This document shows, in pieces, positions 1 to 5,698 of a DNA stretch of 6,127 nucleotides (position 1 is the first letter of the stretch; each line of letters starts with the position of its first letter). This DNA is from Spirochaetaceae bacterium (GTDB taxonomy: Bacteria > Spirochaetota > Spirochaetia > Treponematales > Breznakiellaceae). The stretch covers positions 1 through 6,127 of the forward strand of contig JAITHR010000192.1 of assembly GCA_031279895.1 (NCBI GenBank), read 5' to 3'. The notes below the pieces were generated by a model that did not search any database, was not told the origin of the DNA, and saw only the letters and a program-made list of their open reading frames with translations. A program made the translations under genes and the position numbers.

Positions 1-2
1 GT

Positions 3-236
3 TCAAAAGAAAAAGAATACTTGTTTTATCTTAATAATCTTGAGGGAGCGCAAAGAAATAGGCTTTTAGGAATAACTGATATCCATTATGAAGATAAGGT
101 CGAAGCAAAACGTTGGTACCGTAATATTGCACAATATATTCATCCAGATAAAAGTAAAGATAGTAATGCAAATAAGGCTTTTAATATTCTTCATGGAATT
201 TATAAAATAATGATTGATGAGGACGATGATAAATAA
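3..236 (+). CDS. C-terminal J-domain protein (5' end outside window)
   Basis: The frame is open from the window edge, so only the last 77 codons are visible; a TTG at 21 is a possible but unconvincing start. The fragment has the layout of a J-domain: a basic helix II (KRWYRNIAQYI), the diagnostic His-Pro-Asp at bases 141-149 followed by Lys, then a helix III-like stretch (ANKAFNILHGIY) and a short acidic tail (DEDDD). In known J-proteins the HPD tripeptide stimulates the ATPase of an Hsp70 partner, so this protein probably recruits or activates a DnaK-like chaperone. Here the J-domain sits at the very C-terminus, unlike classical DnaJ, where it is N-terminal and followed by Gly/Phe and zinc regions. 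The gene is AT-rich and overlaps the next gene by about 11 bases, suggesting translational coupling. The J-domain call is good; substrate and cellular role are unknown. Confidence 0.72.
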   Translation, partial: SKEKEYLFYLNNLEGAQRNRLLGITDIHYEDKVEAKRWYRNIAQYIHPDKSKDSNANKAFNILHGIYKIMIDEDDDK

Positions 237-915
237 GGAAGAGAAAAAAGAAATCATTCTTAGACCTATTACAGAATTAAAATCAATTGATTATCCTGAA
301 AGACCAGAAAACATAAAACCGGAAGAATTTGATGTTATTAAAGATAATATTGATAAAAATGCTTATATTATAGGTAATGAAATAGTTCTTCATCAGAAAG
401 GTATTCCAAAAACATTATCAACAGATAAAAAAGGGGCAAATAAATTTATTAATGATTTAGAAGAAGACCAGAAAATTAAAAATGAGAATGATATATATGT
501 AAAACTTCCTCCTATACAAAAAGAATTATGTAAAAGAATTCAAGAACCGCATGATCCTATAAAAAGGGAAAAAAATAAATGTAATGAAAAAATATTAATA
601 GCAGTAAGAGATGCTTCTGAATTAGAACATAGTCGAGATTGTGATCATCAAAGGATAAGCAATGAATTGCCAAAGCTGAAAGAAAAAAAGATGAGAGCTG
701 AGAATATAACTAAAGATGATATCACTGGAGAACCATTAAAACCAAATGCCGTAGCCCATCATATTGAACGTAAAGCAGACGATCCTAAGAGTGCTTTGGA
801 TATGACGAATATAGCTATTTTAAATCCAGAAACACATATAGAAGGACATAAAAATAATTTTGAAGGAAAAGAAAATTACGAACAATTCAAGAAAAATAAA
901 CAAGCAAAAAAATGA
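226..915 (+). CDS. HNH-type nuclease domain protein, uncharacterised
   Basis: A 229-residue, Lys/Glu/Asn-rich protein. I chose the ATG at 226, which overlaps the end of the J-domain gene; TTG at 214 and ATG at 217 are in-frame alternatives. A TGAGG sequence lies only 3 bases before 226, so the ribosome site is not decisive. The first 130 or so residues match nothing I recognise. The C-terminal part has an HNH (His-Me finger) arrangement: an ITGEPL lead-in, paired His178-His179 in AHHI, Asn195, and His204 with His208 behind it, a spacing typical of HNH endonucleases. It lacks the CxxC zinc pairs of many phage HNH enzymes and resembles the AHH/LHH-like nucleases found as toxin modules. Expected activity is metal-dependent nucleic-acid cleavage. 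No signal peptide or membrane segment is seen. Partnership with the J-domain protein is inferred from overlap and shared base composition only. The stop TGA overlaps the ATG of the hydrogenase remnant. Confidence 0.68.
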   Translation: MINKEEKKEIILRPITELKSIDYPERPENIKPEEFDVIKDNIDKNAYIIGNEIVLHQKGIPKTLSTDKKGANKFINDLEEDQKIKNENDIYVKLPPIQKELCKRIQEPHDPIKREKNKCNEKILIAVRDASELEHSRDCDHQRISNELPKLKEKKMRAENITKDDITGEPLKPNAVAHHIERKADDPKSALDMTNIAILNPETHIEGHKNNFEGKENYEQFKKNKQAKK

Positions 916-1190
916 GAAAATATGAAATATGCCACTCTGTATCCTGTCCCGAAGGCTGCGTAAGCGGCGGCGGCCAGCCGAAACTCCTGGTGGACTCGGA
1001 TAAACCGGAGGCGTATAACAACCGCCGGCACGTTACCTTTGAACACGACAAAGCCCTGCCCAAGCGGAAATCCCACGAGAACCCCGCGATAGTCAAGGTT
1101 TACGCGGACTTCCTGGGCGAACCGAACGGCGAGAAATCCCACCACCTGCTCCACACGAGCTACAAAGGATCCGGCGGACACCACCATTAA
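912..1190 (+). pseudogene. hydA: [FeFe] hydrogenase C-terminal remnant, 5' truncated
   Basis: This 92-codon frame matches the end of an [FeFe] hydrogenase catalytic subunit. Residues 12-22 hold the last H-cluster motif in the form CPEGCVSGGGQP (family form CPGGCxxGGGQP); the two cysteines, at bases 945-947 and 957-959, correspond to ligands of the [4Fe4S] part of the H-cluster. Downstream come the small-subunit-type landmarks SHENP, FLGEP and HHLLHTSY. The ferredoxin domains, the TSCCP and second Cys motifs and most of the catalytic domain are absent, so it cannot form an H-cluster alone. The frame has a stop at 897-899 and no ribosome site before the ATG at 912, which overlaps the nuclease stop as ATGA. 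Base composition switches from AT-rich to GC-rich at about 930-940, inside the first ten codons. I read it as a hydA gene decapitated by arrival of the AT-rich DNA. Expression as a short protein through read-through from the nuclease gene cannot be excluded. Confidence 0.8.
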
Positions 1191-1210
1191 CCGCTAGACA
1201 AGCGAAAAGA

Positions 1211-1248
1211 GGCGGCGCGGGCCTACGGGTCCGCGCCGCTTTTGTTTT
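1211..1248 (+). terminator. Intrinsic terminator after the hydA remnant
   Basis: A perfect 9-bp GC stem (1212-1220 with 1231-1239) extends through C1222-C1223 pairing with G1228-G1229 and one G-T wobble to a 12-bp stem closed by a C(TACG)G tetraloop, one of the most stable RNA loops. It is followed by TTTTGTTTT. It lies 21 bases after the hydrogenase stop codon and probably ended the original hydA transcript. It would now end transcripts coming from the J-domain/nuclease pair and insulate addA. Confidence 0.9.
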
Positions 1249-1398
1249 ACCGCCGGTGGCGGTTTCCTAAGCTTCCCGCTATGCGCCCCAAAGCCAGTCC
1301 GTCAGCTGACCGTCGCGGTTCGGAGAAAGCGGTTCCCCCCGAACTATGGAAATAATGCCGCCTTGCCCGCCTCCGCCGAAACAGGATATACCGTAAAG
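1249..1398. other. Intergenic region upstream of addA
   Basis: About 150 bases without a convincing gene. It holds a 6-bp inverted repeat with a 3-base loop (1249-1263, ACCGCC/GGCGGT) immediately after the terminator T-tract, and a perfect 10-bp palindrome GTCAGCTGAC at 1301-1310 that could be an operator or chance. I see no clear -35/-10 pair, although any promoter for addA should lie here because the terminator precedes it. Confidence 0.4.
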
Positions 1399-4300
1399 AT
1401 GAAACTTGATGAGGAACAGAAAGCCGCGTGTCTCGCGGACCGGAACGCGGTGGTCTCCGCCGGCGCCGGTTCCGGCAAAACGACCGTACTGGCCGAACGA
1501 TACGTCAGGCTGGTAACGGAGCGGGATTTGGCGGTCAGCGAGGTGCTTGCCCTAACCTTTACCCGCAAAGCCGCGGCGGAAATGTACGAGCGCATCTTTA
1601 AACGCCTCTCCCGATCCCAAGCCCCCGGAGCCAAAGAGAAACTCGCCCAATTCGACCAGGCCCGCATATCCACGCTCGACTCCTTCTGCGCCGCCGTTAC
1701 GAGAGGCGCGTGCTCCCAATACGGCATATCCGGCGACTTCCGGCTCGACGAGGCGGAACTGGGGAAAATCGCCGAGGAAACCGCCGTAGACATGGTCATG
1801 CGCCACCGCGGTCTTAATTCCATACGCCGCCTCGTATCGGTGCGCGGCTTTGAAAAGACGGTCGGCGCGCTCTTCGCCGCGGTCGCGCAGGAAGCGTTCG
1901 GTTTGGTAAGGCCGGGCGGCTACGCGGATCTGGGGCGGAAACAAATCGACTATATCATCCGGGAAACCGCATCCTGCGCCGCGCACATGGCGTCTCTCTG
2001 CGAAACCATCGCCGCCGTTGATATAGGGAAAAAGCCGTCGGACAACCTGGCGAACGTCCGCCGCGCCGCGCTCCGCGCTGTTGACACGCTCCGCGCCCCT
2101 TTTGAAGACGCGGATATAACCGCGCTGCGGGAAACTGCCGGCTTCTTCGAGAGCAGCGCGTCTTTTACCCTGCGCTTTGGGAAAACCGCGCAGCCCGCGC
2201 TCCTTGTGCTTACGGATGCCGCGACCAGCCTTAAAAAAGAGCTGGCCCCGCGCCTTAAAACCCTTACCGGTATGCTCCTTTTTAAGGATGATATACGGGA
2301 GATCGGAGCGTTTCTTGACGAATACGAGCGGGCCTTTCTTGAGCGGAAACGTGCGCGGGGGCTGCTCTCGTTTCGGGACGCCTCGGATCTGGCGGTGGAT
2401 ATTCTCACGAACGATACCGACCTGCGGAACTACTACAAGCGCCATATTAAAGCGGTTATGATAGACGAGTTTCAGGATAACAACGAGACCCAGAAAAACC
2501 TCCTCTACCTTCTGGCCGAACGGGACGGCGCGGGAACCGCCGGCGTCCTTCCCCGCGCCGAGGACCTTTCACCGGACAAACTGTTCTTCGTGGGGGACGA
2601 GAAGCAGTCGATTTACCGGTTCAGAGGGGCTGACGTATCGGTGTTTCGGGGGCTTTCCCGGGAGCTGGGCGCGCAGGCCGGCATTACCCTCCGCGCCAAT
2701 TACCGGTCAGCGCCCCTTCTTGCGGCGTTTTTTAACGCCCTGTTCCCCGGGGTGTTCGGCCCGGCCCTTGAGTCGTTCGAGGCGGCCTTCTCTCCCATGC
2801 GCGTCGCGCCGGTCCCGCTTGACGGAACGGAAACCGCGCCGGTTGAGGTCCTCTTGCAGGAACTTTCGAGCGCGTCTCAGGACGGCGCGGACGGCGCGGA
2901 CGAAGCCGACGAAGCCGAAACAGCCGGCGACCTGCGGGCCGGCGGGACCGGCGGGGCCGGTAAGGAAATCGGGGAGGCCCTTGCCGTAGCGCAACGGATA
3001 GTTTCGGGCGTCGAGCGGGGCGAGTTCGGCTTCGGCGGCGTGGCGGTGCTGTTCAGAAACACCACGTGCCAGAGCGGGTACGAGCGGGTTTTCAGGGACG
3101 CGGGAATACCTTTCAGCGCCGCGGACCCGCGGGGGCTTTTTCTGGAAGGCCCGGCCAACGACTTCTACGCGCTGCTCCGCCTCACGCTCTTTCCCCTTGA
3201 CCGCAAATCCTACGCCGCGGTGTTACGCTCCCCGTTCATACGCCTCGACGACCGGAGTGTGTTCCGCATCCTCCTTGAGGAAGAGGAACCGGACGCGCCG
3301 TTTCCCGCGGACATAGACGAGAAGTGGTTCGACACGGAAGCCGAGAAGGAGCGCTACCGTAAGGGCGCGGCGCTTTTCGCGTACCTTGCGGGCGCGGTTG
3401 ACTCGCGGAGCATCGCCGAAGTGGTTGATTACCTCTGGTATGAGACCGGCTACCGCGCCTATCTGCTCTATTACGAGCCTGCGAACCTTGAGCATTTCGG
3501 GTATCTCTACAATCTGGCGCTGGACGCGGACCGCCGGCGTCTGAGTATGGCGGCGTTTCTTGACGAGCTTGCGCCGCGCATCGGCACGTCCGGCAAATCC
3601 GAGACCGTCGACGTGCCGGAAGAGCGGGAGAACGTGCTTTTTATCACGGTTCACAAGAGCAAGGGGCTGGAGTTTCAAACGGTGGTTCTGGCCGACGCCG
3701 GTTCCGAAGGGTACAACGCGGGAAACCGGTCGCCGTACTTTCTGGACCCGGAGTTCGGGCCGGTACTTAATTTCAAGATGGACACGCATAAACGGGATGA
3801 AAAGCCGGCGAACGATTTCTACGAACGCGGTCGGGACCTTACCCGCAGAAAGGAGGCGGCGGAACTCAAGCGGCTTTTCTATGTGGCGGCAACGCGGGCC
3901 AAAGCGCGTCTTATTATCGCGGGAAGCAGAAAGACCGGAGCGCGGGAGCGTGCGGAGATTTTCCCGGACGCGGACGGGGAAACGTGGGCGCGGGAACTTA
4001 TCCGGCGCGGACGGCGGAACAACCGGGGGGAACCGGTGGTGAAGTCCTTTCTCGACCTTTTCTCCCAGGGGGTACGCGCCGCGGGCCACGACCTTCCGGG
4101 CTACGCCGCCGCGCTGTTTACGCCGCCTGACCGGGTATCCTATGAGAAAGCGGTACGGGATCTGGCGGCGCGAACCGCGGCGCGGACCGACCGGTCGGAG
4201 TCCGGCGGCGCCGGCGCTTCGCGTGTGGATATTGCCGCGTTTTACCGTACCCCCTGCACGCCGCCGTTTAAGGCGGGCGCGGTTCTGACAAGCCCCACGC

Positions 4301-5001
4301 ACCTTGCGTTTCCCTCCCGCATCGCTCAGGAATCCGAGGCGGGCGGCGAGCGCCTTCCGGCGCTGCGGAGTGACGCCTACCTTGAGGCACCCCTCCCGCA
4401 CTCCGGCGAATCGCGACGCGCCGATATTTCCCAGAGCGTCAAACAGGCGTTCGGAGAGCTGTGCCACAGGATGATAGAAAAGAGTTTTGACCGTCAGGTT
4501 TCCCCGGTCGAGGCGGCGCGGGACGCGGCGGACCTCTTTCACGGCGCGCTTTTTTCCGAGGAGGCTCTGGGGGTCATGGCGGAAGAGGCGCGTGGCCTGG
4601 CGCGGGCTTTTCTTGAGACCCCCTGGGGAAAGGAAGCGCGGGACGCGGCAACGCGCCGCACCGAGTTTCGTTTCATCCTGCCGGTCCACGAGAAGGGAGC
4701 GCGGAGCGTACTTATACGGGGCGCGATGGATCTTATTTACGAGGCACGCGGCGAATGTGTTATTATTGATTTTAAGACCGACCGGTATCTTAATCGCGCC
4801 GCGCACACGGTACAGCTTGCCTGTTACCGCCTCGCTGCCCCGGCGTTCTCCGATTTGCCGGCCCGGACCCTGCTCGCGTACCTACGGGATATGCGGGTTG
4901 TGGAGGTAGCCGCGGCCCTTTCCGCACAAGACCTCCGCCTCGCCGCCCAGCCTCCGCAGCCTCCGGCTGTTCTAGCATGGCCGCCTGTTGTTTCAGAGTA
5001 G
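1399..5001 (+). CDS. addA: AddA/RexA-type ATP-dependent helicase-nuclease
   Basis: A 1200-residue UvrD/PcrA-superfamily (SF1A) helicase fused to a RecB-family nuclease, normal for AddA. In the AddAB complex it processes DNA double-strand ends in the cytoplasm for recombinational repair. Visible in order: Q-motif near Gln7; Walker A GAGSGKTT with Lys27; motif Ia LTFTRKAAAEM; TLDSF; motif II DEFQD (356-360); motif III GDEKQSIYRF (399-408); TLRANYRS; motif V TVHKSKGLEF (750-759); motif VI RLFYVAATRAK (825-835). The nuclease has the GELCHR motif (His1023), GAMDLI (Asp1111), IIDFKTDR (Asp1124, Lys1126) and QLACY (Gln1139, Tyr1143), so it looks catalytically complete. I chose ATG 1399 because the family begins with LDEEQ just after it; TTG 1363 would add 12 residues. 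Two oddities are an acidic low-complexity linker near residues 495-520 and a final 16 residues encoded by a repeat. No addB is in the window. It converges on the LEA14-like gene. Confidence 0.93.
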   Translation: MKLDEEQKAACLADRNAVVSAGAGSGKTTVLAERYVRLVTERDLAVSEVLALTFTRKAAAEMYERIFKRLSRSQAPGAKEKLAQFDQARISTLDSFCAAVTRGACSQYGISGDFRLDEAELGKIAEETAVDMVMRHRGLNSIRRLVSVRGFEKTVGALFAAVAQEAFGLVRPGGYADLGRKQIDYIIRETASCAAHMASLCETIAAVDIGKKPSDNLANVRRAALRAVDTLRAPFEDADITALRETAGFFESSASFTLRFGKTAQPALLVLTDAATSLKKELAPRLKTLTGMLLFKDDIREIGAFLDEYERAFLERKRARGLLSFRDASDLAVDILTNDTDLRNYYKRHIKAVMIDEFQDNNETQKNLLYLLAERDGAGTAGVLPRAEDLSPDKLFFVGDEKQSIYRFRGADVSVFRGLSRELGAQAGITLRANYRSAPLLAAFFNALFPGVFGPALESFEAAFSPMRVAPVPLDGTETAPVEVLLQELSSASQDGADGADEADEAETAGDLRAGGTGGAGKEIGEALAVAQRIVSGVERGEFGFGGVAVLFRNTTCQSGYERVFRDAGIPFSAADPRGLFLEGPANDFYALLRLTLFPLDRKSYAAVLRSPFIRLDDRSVFRILLEEEEPDAPFPADIDEKWFDTEAEKERYRKGAALFAYLAGAVDSRSIAEVVDYLWYETGYRAYLLYYEPANLEHFGYLYNLALDADRRRLSMAAFLDELAPRIGTSGKSETVDVPEERENVLFITVHKSKGLEFQTVVLADAGSEGYNAGNRSPYFLDPEFGPVLNFKMDTHKRDEKPANDFYERGRDLTRRKEAAELKRLFYVAATRAKARLIIAGSRKTGARERAEIFPDADGETWARELIRRGRRNNRGEPVVKSFLDLFSQGVRAAGHDLPGYAAALFTPPDRVSYEKAVRDLAARTAARTDRSESGGAGASRVDIAAFYRTPCTPPFKAGAVLTSPTHLAFPSRIAQESEAGGERLPALRSDAYLEAPLPHSGESRRADISQSVKQAFGELCHRMIEKSFDRQVSPVEAARDAADLFHGALFSEEALGVMAEEARGLARAFLETPWGKEARDAATRRTEFRFILPVHEKGARSVLIRGAMDLIYEARGECVIIDFKTDRYLNRAAHTVQLACYRLAAPAFSDLPARTLLAYLRDMRVVEVAAALSAQDLRLAAQPPQPPAVLAWPPVVSE
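2881..2916 (+). repeat. Two adjacent 9-bp tandem duplications inside addA
   Basis: GACGGCGCG occurs twice in tandem, directly followed by GACGAAGCC twice in tandem. In frame these encode DGADGADEADEA (residues about 495-506), and a Gly-rich RAGGTGGAG stretch follows. The position lies between motif IV and the next helicase motifs, where it probably forms a flexible acidic surface linker. It looks like recent slippage expansion and keeps the frame. Confidence 0.75.
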
Positions 5002-5047
5002 TGCAACACCGTGTCCGGTAAGCGCGTCAGTGCTGCCCAGGCGCGGC
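4951..5047 (+). repeat. Left arm of 97-bp inverted repeat, overlapping addA 3' end
   Basis: The arm aligns without gaps to the reverse complement of 5602-5698 with 82 of 97 bases identical by hand count. The first 60 bases are the best conserved (5 differences). Its first 48 bases are the last 16 codons of addA (PPQPPAVLAWPPVVSE), directly before the TAG stop; the rest is non-coding. It ends next to a CCGTC-TCC-GACGG hairpin at 5048-5060. Confidence 0.9.
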
Positions 5048-5102
5048 CCGTCTCCGACGGTTTTAAACAGCGTCCCGCTTTGCGCCTGTAAACAGTCAAC
5101 GA

Positions 5103-5150
5103 CCGCTTTGAGCCGCTTCGCAAGACGCTTATGGAACCGCCGGAGGCGGC
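5103..5150 (+). repeat. 48-bp hairpin unit, copy A
   Basis: Starts CCGCTTTGAGCCGCT, continues GCAAGACGCTTATG and ends in the hairpin CCGCC-GGA-GGCGG (5137-5149). It differs from copy B (5179-5226) at about 5 of 48 positions. The stem base pair that changes does so on both sides, so pairing is kept. Confidence 0.85.
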
Positions 5151-5178
5151 CCGCCACGCGCCCCTAAACTGTCTGCAT

Positions 5179-5226
5179 CCGCTTTGAGCCGCTGTGCAAG
5201 ACGCTTATGAAACCGTCGGAGACGGC
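5179..5226 (+). repeat. 48-bp hairpin unit, copy B
   Basis: A direct copy of the unit at 5103-5150, 76 bases downstream. Its terminal hairpin is CCGTC-GGA-GACGG (5213-5225). That 13-mer is the exact reverse complement of the hairpin abutting the left arm at 5048-5060, and CGGAGACGGCG recurs at 5526-5536. Confidence 0.85.
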
Positions 5227-5241
5227 GCCGCAGGTAGTCAT

Positions 5242-5367
5242 ACGCGACTCCGGGGGACGTATCCGCGACTCGGAACTATGTCTTTTAGCTTCGGAATGAA
5301 TTCTTTTTACTCCAGAATGCATGACTTTAGCTTCAGAATGCATGCGTTTTAACTTGGAAGGAACTCG
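5242..5367. repeat. Degenerate 21-bp tandem repeat, six units
   Basis: Six consecutive 21-base units beginning at 5242, 5263, 5284, 5305, 5326 and 5347. The middle units share a core close to CTTCAGAATGCATG; the outer units are more diverged. The array is locally AT-richer than its surroundings. On the minus strand it reads as heptapeptide repeats of the type KRMHSEA in an open frame of 68 codons, but I see no ribosome site and treat that frame as a consequence of the repeat. Confidence 0.75.
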
Positions 5368-5428
5368 CATAGTACGCCGTTTACTGCGATACGCTGCTGT
5401 TTGTTATCGTTTGGCGTCGTATTTCGCA

Positions 5429-5463
5429 GCCTCCGGCGACGGAGGCACCTAAGCGTCATGCAC
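5429..5463 (-). repeat. Inverted, diverged third copy of hairpin unit
   Basis: On the minus strand it reads GTGCATGACGCTTA followed by a 7-bp hairpin (5429-5435 with 5440-5446, 4-base loop). This resembles the GTGCAAGACGCTTATG-plus-hairpin half of copies A and B. The stem sequence differs but its position is kept. Confidence 0.55.
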
Positions 5464-5510
5464 CGCGCCTGTAAGCGGGCGGAGGCTGGCTTAGAAGTCC
5501 CTCCGCAGGA

Positions 5511-5548
5511 CGCCGCCGGCGGCGCCGGAGACGGCGCGAGACGCGCCG
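5511..5548. repeat. GC palindrome and hairpin pair
   Basis: A perfect 14-bp palindrome CGCCGCCGGCGGCG (5511-5524) is followed by a 7-bp stem CGGCGCG/CGCGCCG with loop AGA (5532-5548). Both would form strong RNA or DNA hairpins. No T-run follows on either strand, so classical termination is not evident. Confidence 0.65.
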
Positions 5549-5601
5549 CCCCTTACTACGCGCAACAACGCACAAACCGTCGCAAGCTGCGCGAGAGCGT
5601 A

Positions 5602-5698
5602 GCCGCGCCTGGGCTGTGCAAGCCCGCTCAACGGACAGGGTGTTGCACTACTTTGAAGCAACAGGCGGCCTTGCAGGAACAGCCGGAGGCTGCGGAGG
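5602..5698 (-). repeat. Right arm of 97-bp inverted repeat, overlapping LEA14-like gene 3' end
   Basis: Reverse-complement partner of 4951-5047, ungapped. On the minus strand its first 48 bases are the last 16 codons of the LEA14-like gene (PPQPPAVPARPPVASK) and then the TAG stop. The shared reading frame and stop position with addA show that both genes end inside the same sequence. Confidence 0.9.

Larger units (their letters stand above)
5002..5647. other. Composite repeat-rich spacer between convergent genes
   Basis: About 645 bases between the two stop codons. Every open frame is short, lacks a plausible ribosome site and follows the repeat structure, so I call no gene. Contents in order: non-coding remainder of the left inverted arm, a hairpin at 5048-5060, two direct copies of a 48-bp unit, a degenerate 21-bp tandem array, an inverted partial third copy of the unit, GC palindromes at 5511-5548, and the remainder of the right arm. 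No T-tract terminator typical of convergent genes was found, so the hairpins may serve instead. Origin by insertion of a dispersed repeat family is inferred. Confidence 0.7.

Noticed and set aside
1552..2445. A 297-codon minus-strand open frame opposite the addA N-terminal half
   Set aside because: Same explanation: antisense of a strongly supported gene, with no motif and no ribosome site.
2881..2960. Possible frameshift or foreign insertion within addA because of the low-complexity stretch
   Set aside because: The frame stays open and conserved motifs continue downstream at expected spacing; slippage expansion in a surface linker explains it.
3223..4806. A 527-codon open frame on the minus strand opposite addA
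   Set aside because: It is antisense to conserved helicase and nuclease motifs, is Arg-rich with no recognisable domain, and is the expected by-product of GC-rich codon use.
5103..5226. The direct 48-bp units as a CRISPR array
   Set aside because: Only two similar copies, with a 28-base interval, terminal hairpins and no cas genes; the inverted third copy also argues against it.
5164..5370. Minus-strand frame encoding KRMHS-type heptapeptide repeats
   Set aside because: The protein repeat is a direct consequence of the 21-bp DNA repeat and of copy B of the hairpin unit; no start signal or domain supports a gene. Kept only as a note under the repeat.
4951..5698. The inverted-repeat block as an insertion sequence
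   Set aside because: No transposase frame lies between the arms, and I could not identify a flanking target duplication. A non-autonomous or REP/MITE-like repeat is possible but unproven, so it is annotated as repeat.
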